A stretch of 12,269 nucleotides of DNA, taken from Physocladia obscura (lineage: Eukaryota > Chytridiomycota > Chytridiomycetes > Chytridiales > Chytriomycetaceae). The notes under the pieces were generated by a model, which worked only from the letters and a program-made list of their open reading frames with translations, was not told the origin of the DNA and did not search any database. The translations under genes were made by a program, and so were the position numbers. Positions 1-7,604 of this stretch are shown here, piece by piece. How positions within the stretch are numbered: position 1 is the stretch's first letter; every line of letters begins with the position of its first letter. Where the stretch lies: positions 1 through 12,269 of the forward strand of contig JADGJH010001052.1 in assembly GCA_027596945.1 (NCBI GenBank), given 5' to 3'.

Positions 1-235
1 CCACACACCCGCTCGCACACATTTCTCTGTGAGAATCTTCTAATAAAATTTTTAATTGTTGAAGCAGTGACGAAATAACTCAACTTTGAATGGGGTGGAG
101 TATGTTCACTTAAATACAGTGAAGAGTGTTGTGATGGATTGACTGTGTGTGCTCACTAAGAATATTCAATTTTGTGACGAATCAACTCAACTTTGAATAG
201 TGTGAGGATTCTTCACTGGGAGTCAGTGATGGATA
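1..235 (+). repeat. Left terminal inverted repeat
   Basis: This matches the reverse complement of about 8357-8590 with substitutions and small gaps. The best block is TTCTCTGTG followed by CTAATAAAATTTT and AATTG (23-58), paired with 8534-8570. The outermost 20 or so bases (CACACCCGCTC against CACACGCCCACTC on the other arm) match less well. The repeat may continue left of the window. Confidence 0.82.
77..229 (+). repeat. Left-arm subterminal boxes (two copies)
   Basis: Two units, 77-123 and 184-229, each start with AACTCAACTTTGAAT. About 14-16 bases later each has an interrupted palindrome: TTCACT (105-110) with AGTGAA (118-123) in the first, and TCACTG (213-218) with CAGTGA (224-229) in the second. 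Repeated box-plus-palindrome units in both arms are what one expects of binding sites for an element-encoded recombinase or replication initiator. That role is inferred. Confidence 0.65.
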
Positions 236-299
236 ATTGAGAGGTATTCAAAAAGTTCAGTTGGCTGGATTTTTTGTGCCAAAAATAACTTCGACCAAA

Positions 300-2922
300 A
301 TGAAGAGAACACGCATCACCAACTACTTCACCCCTGCTCCACGAGCCAGCGTCGCCGCCTCGGATTCGCCCTCTTCGTCCTCATCATCGTTGTCATCGGC
401 ATCATTGACTTCCATCGTCTCGACTTACGCGAGAGTATCAGCAGGTTTTTTATTATTTTTTTTTAATCAGTCCTCGTTTGTCTGATTCAATAATCATAAA
501 GGCACATCGATGTCTCTCGCACACCAATCGTCATCGTCGGCTGGTCCTTTGTCTTCGAGATTGACTGGTTCGTTGGTTGTTTTTTTTTAAGACGTGGCAA
601 CTGACCCATTTTAAAGCAATGACAGATTCAACAGTACGTCTGCGTTGATTCTGCTGATTCTCGGTGGATGGAAACCGGATTGGATGAATCTACTGTCCTG
701 CACTGCCTCCCGCCAAAGGTCCTTCTTTCCTGATGCCGTTGGATACACCTTTGAGTACGCACTTTGAGCTAGTTCGGCTCATTTAAGGGGTTATACGGTC
801 CAACTACACGGCTATCAACAGGAATATAATGAAGGGGTCACCTGCGGCATCCATGGGAACCCAGGAGTGCCTCGAATGGATGCAAGTGAGCCGACCTCAA
901 GGAATGGAAGTACCGAAACTGGAAACCAGCAGCTAAGTCATTTTTTTTTAACTAATTTCTTTTTATTTGAAAAGGTGTTTTCTCCTCCATCGGTTCAAAA
1001 CAACGATGCAGACGTGTTGGTGATTAAAAATGAAATGGTATGTCTTATTATTTATTTTTTGTCTGATTTTAAAAATACATGCAGACTCTCAAAAGAACTC
1101 ATGCCGATGCATCAGATGAGGTGAGAATGAATTCATTTCGTCGTTATGTCTCCAATATACTTAAAACTGTGAATAGTCGTCAGACGAGTCGGATCTCCTC
1201 TTATCGAAGAAGGTGGCAAGGATTCATCAACTCCCGTCGCCTCCTGCTGCACTTCCACTTGTACCTCACGAACCAGCGTCGTCACCTCCACCACCACCAC
1301 CTTCTCCTCCCGCTGGTCCTGCCCTCCCTCTTCCAATTCGTCGTCTCACATTGGAGTCGCTCAATAATACTCGCAAAAGACCGTATGTCGTCAATGTCCC
1401 CTACGATTTATCATTTACGGCTGAGAGCTCGAAGAATACATGTTTGGAACCGGCTCCTGTGATTGGGTTGGACGGAAAGGCCACTCATTTGTCGTTTGAA
1501 ATCGCATCATGGGAAACAATGTGGGCTGGGTTGAATGCGAAGACAAGGCGTGAGCATGAAACCTCCATCGCAGCGAAAATGCTTGAGACGGGTATTTCTC
1601 GAGAGGAATTACTTCATTCCGGTCCTCGTTGTTCAGGGATGACTCTTCAAATCTGCGACTTCTGGTATTCTTTGGCCTGTCTGTATGATGCCAACTTGAA
1701 TGTCGGTACTGCGGGTCCAAGTGATTCTAAAACTAGTAGTCATGCGAAGTTGCTGGGTCTTCAAGGAAAATGTCGTGGATGGTATGCCCTTTTTTCTTTT
1801 GTTTAAGTTTAACTAGTTTTACAGCATGGCCCATCACAGTTGCTTCAACATGCGCCTCCGTATGACTTTCGATGTTGAAGAAGCTTTACGATACAAAGCC
1901 GCCAAGCTTAATCACAACGAAGAATGGACAACCAAAGTCTCGAAAGACGTCTCTTTCTCACTCGTTCTCCGAGTCCTTCGAAACTGCGGTTTTATTCATC
2001 TTCGAACTCAGGCAGACGTTATCGCGATTCGAAAGCCCCTCACCAAAGCCGAACAGGCTGAACATTTGACCTGGATTAAGGCGAACGTTCACCACGGATT
2101 CAGAACTGGCGCCGAACTCATCCTCCTGACCGAAGCCGGACTATGTATGATATCATTTGACCGCTCCGATTCCAACAAGAAAATCGACCAAATCGGGCAG
2201 ACGATTGTCGCCGACTCTTGGGGGTTCAACCGCCTTTCGAATTCCCTGTCGGAGAGGGCGACGGACCAGTTATTGCGTGAAATCTTGGCAGGAAGTTATG
2301 CGGATGGTGATGCGGCATTTCGTCGGCGAAACGGGGAGGGGCAGCCAAGACGCTTGTCAGAAGCTTGGGAGGCGTCGATTAAGAGAAAGTGGGACACGAT
2401 GTCGGTCGAGTCCCAGAACAGTCAACGGAAGTTTATGTCCCCAAATCATGCCCCTTACATTGACAATCGTGTCTGGACACTGCGTGAATTTCAGAGAATA
2501 TGCCGCTTGAATGCAAACAGCAATGGGAATCTTGTTGACGAAATATCTGGTGTTGAATTATCTCCGGACAATTGGGGAGTGGACCGAGTGATTAATGACA
2601 GAGTTGCTGGTGTCTCTGGGATGTATTGTCACTTACATTGCTTGATTACTCATGCAAGAGTGAATGATTTCAAAGAGGTAACACATTTGATTTCATACTG
2701 CTGTTGTCTAATTCTTTTTTTTAGGCAGGAGGTCGAAAAATATTCGCGACTGTCGAAACCTTGAGTGTGGAGATGCAACATCGAAACCTAGTTCAGGCTG
2801 ACTATCGTGTTGCTACTCAGCTAATCATTCGAGACTACTTAAACCAAATTCGAGTCTTTAGAAACTCACCAGCGTATCAAGAAAACATGGACAAATTGGA
2901 CATGACCAAAAATGGACATTGA
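300..2922 (+). pseudogene. Spliced unknown element gene, PIP-like N-terminus, HNH-like C-terminus (broken)
   Basis: Not recognised. Proposed exons are 300-444, 502-575, 626-936, 975-1037, 1085-1120, 1177-1781, 1825-2677 and 2725-2922. All junction phases agree. Introns are 38-57 bp, T-rich, with GT and AG ends. Exons sum to 2285 nt, one base short of 762 codons. That fits a one-base loss at about 716-719, where the reading frame shifts. In-frame TAA codons at 784-786 and 934-936 are further breaks, the second directly before the weak 38-bp intron. The predicted protein (about 761 aa) starts MKRTRITNYFTPAP, which resembles a PCNA-interacting motif with Arg in place of Gln. A Ser-rich stretch and a Pro-rich linker (about residues 220-255) follow, then a larger domain. 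The C-terminal stretch SGVELSPDNWGVDRVIND (near 2550-2605) resembles the SG...W..DRI(D/N) core of some HNH nucleases; this is tentative. Base composition is richer in G+C than the next genes. As the only other large element gene, it is a candidate recombinase. Exons upstream of 975 are less certain than those downstream. Confidence 0.6.
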
Positions 2923-2937
2923 GAAAAAATGAATTTT

Positions 2938-2968
2938 GTAGCCATTTTTTACAACAATTGCAATTTTT
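2938..2968 (+). repeat. Left copy of internal 31-bp inverted repeat
   Basis: GTAGCCATTTTTTACAACAA and the following 11 bases recur in reverse complement at 6672-6702 with one mismatch in 31. This copy sits 15 bp after the stop of the upstream gene. It is preceded by TTTT (2934-2937), and the right copy is followed by TTTT (6703-6706), a possible but low-complexity 4-bp target duplication. Confidence 0.85.
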
Positions 2969-2969
2969 C

Positions 2970-3026
2970 GCCATTAAAAAAAAATGAATTAAATTCAAAA
3001 ACTTATTTTATTTTATAATACTAAAC
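2970..3026 (+). promoter_or_regulatory. AT-rich leader with TTATAATACTAAAC before ATG
   Basis: An almost pure A/T stretch ends TTTTATAATACTAAAC directly before the ATG at 3027. A similar string, TTATATTATAAAC, precedes the ATG of the RING gene at 6776. The minus-strand gene has the looser TGTTATTAAAACT before its ATG. A shared start-proximal promoter motif is possible, but in such AT-rich DNA it may be chance. Confidence 0.3.
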
Positions 3027-5801
3027 ATGTTCTCGTTGGAAAGTGTACGTCCTTTCTACCAAAGTATACAACTTTTTGAGCCAAATGATTATGCTCTGAC
3101 TTACAAAGGGCTGTTCATCCCTTGTAAGAGAAGAAGTAGAATGGTTGTAAACCAAATCAAGCTTCCTCATGATGAAAAGGAGCACAAAGTGTTGCAATCA
3201 CACATTGCCAATCTCATTCGGAACAATAAAGCAACAATTATTGGAAACTATATTCTAAAGTTTGACAACACGTTCATCAATAAAACTGATAAGATTATGA
3301 ACCAATTCCAATCAGGGGGTATGGAAGTTCTTCATAATGTTTTGAAAAGAAGGAGACCTGATTCACCTGAATCATCAAGAAAGGAACAACGAATGGACTC
3401 TTCATCCAAGAGAAAGAGGCCAATTGCCCCGTTCGATGCTCAAAAAGAAAGACACATTGATTATTCATTGTACTATCTCCCAACTCTATTTTCACAGAGA
3501 GTAATCGTGACTTATGAATTCAAGTATGTGATTCATTATGGTGATTATGATTACAACGACAGCAAAACAGGCATCATTCAAGATATTCCTGACCATTTGA
3601 TTGAACAACACCTTGACAACTTGACAAAAGAATATGCTCAGAGACAGCCATATGATTGTGATATTCTAGAAATTGATTATACTACTCAACCAGTTCCACA
3701 TCAACAGGTAGCTTTATTAGAACAGAGAATGTTTGGGACTGTTTTAAACTACCACCATTTAAATCTTGAACCAAACTTTACCAATAAAAACATTTGTGTA
3801 TATCAACATTTAATAGACACATACTCAAAACACATTAAAGGAGTAACTTTCGATGGTTTAAAAGGTATCTTTGAAGAAGGCGAGATTGATACTGGAGTAA
3901 CAACAAATCAAGTTGTCCGATTCTGTGAAAAGTATGGAATTAGCTTGTATGCCATGGATTTGGAGTTTGAAATTTTCTGCCAACTCATTCCCAAAGTCAG
4001 AAATCACCATGTCCCATGCTTGATTTACATTGTAGCCAATAACCACATGTATCCTGTCTTAGAAGAAGAGCTGAGAAGGAGTATTGTTGCATCTGAGAGA
4101 ACAAAAGGCACCAACAATTCAAGAGTTTTCAAGAGCAAGGTGAAGCTGGTAAATACATTTGACGGAACAATTGAGACTCTCTTAAATGTTCCATATGTAA
4201 CTCTCAGTCAACTTGAAAACTGTAATGTTGTTTATACAAATAGAGAAGACCTTTCAGATTTGGTGGTGTATTTGGCACAGACTGAACAAACTGTATACAA
4301 GACACGAGGTAACGGCGGGCATATAGTTAGAATTGAATACAAGAACAACGTCATTATTGAAGTCAACAAGCACTATCAAGAGTCCTTACTTGTATCCAAG
4401 GCATTAACGATTCCTTTTAGAAACCAAAATCTCATCAGTTTGGTACTGGAGGCCTTCCAAATATACAAAGGTGATGACGTAATAGAGAGCACATTCAATC
4501 AAGTGACTCAATCTGTATTCTTTAACTGTGTCAAGGGAGCAATTGTCGATACATTTTATGAACCATCAGAATCTGCAAATCTCAAGAGTTTTGATATTCA
4601 AAAATGCCATACGGCATGTTTGACAATAAAGAATGAAATGCCTTGGTCTGTTTTCAGCATTTTTGATGAAGTGAAACCATACTCTGGTAAATTAAAAACT
4701 GGATTCTACTATGTTGAGACGGAGAACACGTTTCCACTAAGAGGAACAAGATGGTATTCAGCACCCATACTGCGATATTGTCAAATGATTGGAGTGCCAC
4801 TCAAGATTGTATACGAAATCATTCCAAGTAAGACCCTTAAAGCAGACTACTTTAATGATTTTGTAAAACGGATATATGACAAGAGCGGCGATAATGCAAA
4901 ACTGATGATTAACTGTTTTGTGGGATGCTTGAATAAAAGAAGTGATAAAAAGCAGATGGATAGGTTTACAATGAGTTTGAATGATGCAGTTCGATATTTT
5001 TTCTCGAACGACAATACAGTGTATTCATGCATCTCACAAGAGCCAAAGCTATATCACATTTCCATCAAGAATGACACACCAAAGCATTTCAATACAATTC
5101 CAATATACTGGCAAGTTATCGATAACGGTAATATGATGCTTCATCAATTAGCAATGAAAATGGGTGGTAGAATTGTCAAGCTGAAAACTGATTGTGTGGT
5201 AGTTGAAGATGGCAATGATGTTGAATGCCAACCAGGTATCAGTAATTATCGAGTCGAAGCATTACCACAAGAGTATAAAGTATCTGAGCCATTCAAGAGT
5301 ACATATGCGTTTCAGCTTGAGAATAAAGACTGGATTCCAACAAATAATAGATTAGAGCAACAGTTATTAACTGGAATTGCAGGTACAGGGAAATCGACCG
5401 AAGTCAGAGAAACGATTAAACAATTGGAGCCTAGTTCTTTTGTACTATTAGCAAGTACAAACAAGGCGGCGAGGTTGATTAATGGTCAGACAGCCCACCA
5501 TTTCTTTCATATTGACAACAATAACAAGTGTAACTTGAAGGAAGCGGTAAAGGCAGCCAGCAGATATCAGTACATTTTCATTGATGAAGTCGGCATGTTG
5601 AGAGCAGCGATTTATGAAATCTTGTATTATGTGAAGCTGCGAACAAAGGTCAAGTTTGTGTTAGTCGGTGACTATAAACAGTTAGGAGGAGTAGAGAAAA
5701 ACAACCGAAAATACGATTACCTTACTACCCTAGCATTAAAGGAACTGGTTGATTACAGTATAACAGAGCTCTTGATTAAAACCGTTCAGACAACTCAGTG
5801 A
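3027..5801 (+). CDS. PolB-like domain fused to N-terminal half of SF1 helicase (first part of split gene)
   Basis: Intronless, 924 codons. Residues 1-240 hold a Lys/Arg/Ser-rich tract (about 108-135) and no domain I recognise. Residues 255-345 form a block with Cys257 and, near 336-344, VANNHMYPV. I see this as typical of this replication-protein family. Residues 515-730 carry divergent family B polymerase motifs. Motif A is SFDIQKC (Asp523). Motif B is KLMINCFVG (Lys625, Asn629, Gly633), keeping the KxxxN...G spacing. Motif C is LKTDCVVV, with Asp722 kept but the first Asp of the usual DTD replaced by Lys. I see no clear 3'-5' exonuclease motifs. The helicase starts at about 770: Walker A GIAGTGKST (Lys789), DEVGM (Asp853, Glu854) and VLVGDYKQL (Asp882). 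The frame is then lost at about 5778-5781 and stops at 5799, so motifs IV-VI lie in the next reading frame. The likely role is replication of the element in the nucleus. Polymerase activity is uncertain; the helicase assignment is firm. Confidence 0.85.
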   Translation: MFSLESVRPFYQSIQLFEPNDYALTYKGLFIPCKRRSRMVVNQIKLPHDEKEHKVLQSHIANLIRNNKATIIGNYILKFDNTFINKTDKIMNQFQSGGMEVLHNVLKRRRPDSPESSRKEQRMDSSSKRKRPIAPFDAQKERHIDYSLYYLPTLFSQRVIVTYEFKYVIHYGDYDYNDSKTGIIQDIPDHLIEQHLDNLTKEYAQRQPYDCDILEIDYTTQPVPHQQVALLEQRMFGTVLNYHHLNLEPNFTNKNICVYQHLIDTYSKHIKGVTFDGLKGIFEEGEIDTGVTTNQVVRFCEKYGISLYAMDLEFEIFCQLIPKVRNHHVPCLIYIVANNHMYPVLEEELRRSIVASERTKGTNNSRVFKSKVKLVNTFDGTIETLLNVPYVTLSQLENCNVVYTNREDLSDLVVYLAQTEQTVYKTRGNGGHIVRIEYKNNVIIEVNKHYQESLLVSKALTIPFRNQNLISLVLEAFQIYKGDDVIESTFNQVTQSVFFNCVKGAIVDTFYEPSESANLKSFDIQKCHTACLTIKNEMPWSVFSIFDEVKPYSGKLKTGFYYVETENTFPLRGTRWYSAPILRYCQMIGVPLKIVYEIIPSKTLKADYFNDFVKRIYDKSGDNAKLMINCFVGCLNKRSDKKQMDRFTMSLNDAVRYFFSNDNTVYSCISQEPKLYHISIKNDTPKHFNTIPIYWQVIDNGNMMLHQLAMKMGGRIVKLKTDCVVVEDGNDVECQPGISNYRVEALPQEYKVSEPFKSTYAFQLENKDWIPTNNRLEQQLLTGIAGTGKSTEVRETIKQLEPSSFVLLASTNKAARLINGQTAHHFFHIDNNNKCNLKEAVKAASRYQYIFIDEVGMLRAAIYEILYYVKLRTKVKFVLVGDYKQLGGVEKNNRKYDYLTTLALKELVDYSITELLIKTVQTTQ

Positions 5802-6691
5802 CTGTTCTATTTGACATTGTGCACACATTGAATCCAAGTGACTTTGACAATAAGCACTCTTTTACTCGAGTCAATCTAGCATACACTCATGCGAAGCGTA
5901 AGCAAATCAATGAAATCATGATGCAGAGAGATAAACTAAAGAAGAAGAAAATGATTAGAATAGAAGCAAATATAGACGACCCGAACTCACAAGATGTTCT
6001 ATTGATGGTTGGCACTCCTGTGATTTCAAATAGAAATTACAAAAAGCTTGGACTTGTTAATAGTGCAACATTCATAGTGAAAAAGATTGAGCCTTTGATA
6101 TTATTAGAAGACACTGTGACCAACGACAAGATTGAGATTACTGTTGAGCAATTTCGGTTATATTTCTGGGTCAACTATTGTTCGACAGTCCATCGAGTTC
6201 AAGGAGATTCAATTAGAGAGCCCTTCACTATCCATGAATGGGGGCAGATGAAGAAAGATATGCGATACACAGCGATAAGCAGAACAACTAAAAAGGAATA
6301 TATAAATGTAGTTGATGACCACATAAAGCATAAAGTGACAAAGGAGATTGATTTTGACAGAGTGAAACAGAAAAAGAAGAGAGAGCAAGACATGAAAGAT
6401 GAACTCAAACGAAAGAGAATTCAGGCTGTTCAAGTAATCAATTACATTATTCGAAAGGGGTGTTCTGATGACTTTAGTTTGAAACATACTTTTCTAAAGA
6501 GACAAGAGCTTTTGGAGCGTATTGGTGTTACAGATGGAGTAGTGCCAAGAGGATATGAGATAGACCATATCAAGCCACGATGCCAACATACCACAGATGA
6601 TGACTTTAAGAACATTAATGCCCATTGGAATCTGCGACTGATTTCAAGAAAGGAAAACAACAAGTTGGGACAAAAATTGCAACTGTTGTAA
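5780..6691 (+). CDS. C-terminal half of SF1 helicase plus HNH nuclease (second part of split gene)
   Basis: This frame is open from 5780 and begins NRSDNSVTVLFDIV, which continues the helicase where the previous frame breaks off. It has no start codon of its own that makes biological sense (GTG at 5798). Counting from 5798, VHRVQGDS (131-138) is helicase motif V and YTAISRTTKKEYINV (157-171) is motif VI, both of the UvrD-like C-terminal type found in Pif1/RecD/Dda helicases. A Lys/Arg/Glu-rich helical linker follows (about 188-215). The end is an HNH nuclease: GYEIDHIKPRC (Asp256, His257), then FKNINAHWNLRLISRKENN with Asn274, His276, Asn278 and Asn287/288. With the single-base shift removed, 3027-6691 would be one protein of about 1221 aa combining polymerase, helicase and nuclease. 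The last codons overlap the internal inverted repeat at 6672-6702. HNH nucleases nick or cut DNA; a role at the element ends or in homing is inferred. Confidence 0.85.
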   Translation, partial: NRSDNSVTVLFDIVHTLNPSDFDNKHSFTRVNLAYTHAKRKQINEIMMQRDKLKKKKMIRIEANIDDPNSQDVLLMVGTPVISNRNYKKLGLVNSATFIVKKIEPLILLEDTVTNDKIEITVEQFRLYFWVNYCSTVHRVQGDSIREPFTIHEWGQMKKDMRYTAISRTTKKEYINVVDDHIKHKVTKEIDFDRVKQKKKREQDMKDELKRKRIQAVQVINYIIRKGCSDDFSLKHTFLKRQELLERIGVTDGVVPRGYEIDHIKPRCQHTTDDDFKNINAHWNLRLISRKENNKLGQKLQLL

Positions 6692-6702
6692 AAAATGGCT
6701 AC
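6672..6702 (-). repeat. Right copy of internal 31-bp inverted repeat
   Basis: Reverse complement of 2938-2968 with a single difference. Its first bases encode the last residues and stop (TAA 6689-6691) of the helicase-HNH gene. The opposite orientation of the two copies argues against their being two ordinary terminators for genes on the same strand. Confidence 0.85.
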
Positions 6703-6706
6703 TTTT

Positions 6707-6775
6707 GATTGGTCCAAAAATTTCATTTTTGCGGACATTATCAAATAATTAAAATCTTTTGCTTATATTATAAAC
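6707..6775 (+). promoter_or_regulatory. AT-rich leader of the RING gene
   Basis: Seventy bases of mostly A/T between the internal repeat and the ATG at 6776, ending TTATATTATAAAC directly before ATG. This resembles the leader before 3027. Any function is inferred from that similarity alone. Confidence 0.28.
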
Positions 6776-7604
6776 ATGGAACCGATAGTAACCTACTCAA
6801 TGGATTTAAAGCAATCAGACTTGACCTGTTGTGTTTGTCTTGAAAACATCAATTTCCCAATTATACAGTGTGCAAACAGGTCAAATCCACATTTTATTTG
6901 CATCAGATGTCGCCATCGATTGGGCCAAAAGTGCCCACAATGTAAGACAGAATCATTATTTCATAATAAACAACTCCAGGTTACATTGACACCCTTTTTA
7001 GAATCATGCACAAATGAAAATTGTAAAATGAAAGTACTCAAATGAAATCTCAATGAACATGTTGAATGAAGATTGTGACTTCAAGAAACACAAGTGCTTT
7101 CTGTGTCAACGAAAGGTGATTTCGAGAAAGACTATGCAGAGTCACTTTGAAACAAGATGCAAGACTCAAGTCATCGAAAGAAACTTGTTGCCGATTGAAT
7201 TACAGGGATGGGATGCAGAGAAACAAGGCTTCAAGCTGGATTTGAATGACGGACCAACAGATGGAGTGCTTACAACACATGACACAGTTGTCCTGGTTTA
7301 CAAGAATGAATGTGGCAAATGGGTCGTTTGTCCTTGGTCACTCACGAAACTCCAGACAACAATCATCATTACTATGATAAGGAATCTTTCAAATGGAACA
7401 ATATCCGAGACATCAGTGCACATGAACTGTTCTTCTAATCTGTCAGAGCCAGTATTTATGGAATTGGAGTCCTGTGACGCTGTGTACGTAAACACAAAAC
7501 GCAACAATCAACGAAACAATAACAGCATTCAAGACTTTCTGGGCCACATGTTTGCTCAGGATAGAGCACCGATTCCAGCATTCTCTGACTCAGATAATGA
7601 TTAA
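6776..7604 (+). pseudogene. SIAH/SINA-type RING and zinc-finger protein (broken)
   Basis: Two reading frames, 6776-7045 and 7053-7604, are parts of one gene of about 274 codons. The N-terminal RING reads CCVC (18-21), Cys32, HFICIRC (His38, Cys41, Cys44) and CPQC (52-55). This is the C-x2-C...QC...H-x2-C-x2-C...CPxC pattern of SIAH-type E3 ubiquitin ligases. Two zinc fingers follow: CTNENC with NLNEHVEDC around the break, then CFLC...HFETRC (7096-7161). The remaining about 140 residues fit the place of the SIAH substrate-binding domain, but I do not recognise specific motifs there. Two lesions separate the halves: TGA at 7043-7045, and a tandem TGAA duplication (7063-7066 and 7067-7070). Removing the four extra bases restores the frame. 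SIAH proteins direct partners to the proteasome. On a mobile element this could target host control factors, which is speculation. The stop TAA at 7602-7604 overlaps the stop of the opposing gene. Confidence 0.75.

Noticed and set aside
867..1124. Independent small gene on the plus strand
   Set aside because: The 3' part is exon 4 of the spliced gene, but upstream of 975 another frame looks more protein-like. The open frame probably results from reading through an intron; some doubt remains because the 937-974 intron is weak.
1255..1330. CAC/CCT-rich tract as a microsatellite
   Set aside because: It lies in a phase-consistent exon and encodes the Pro-rich linker. The repeats are irregular.
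5775..5785. Programmed -1 ribosomal frameshift in the helicase gene
   Set aside because: The local ATT AAA ACC is not a canonical slippery heptamer and the other element genes have plain lesions too, so a one-base deletion or sequencing error is simpler.
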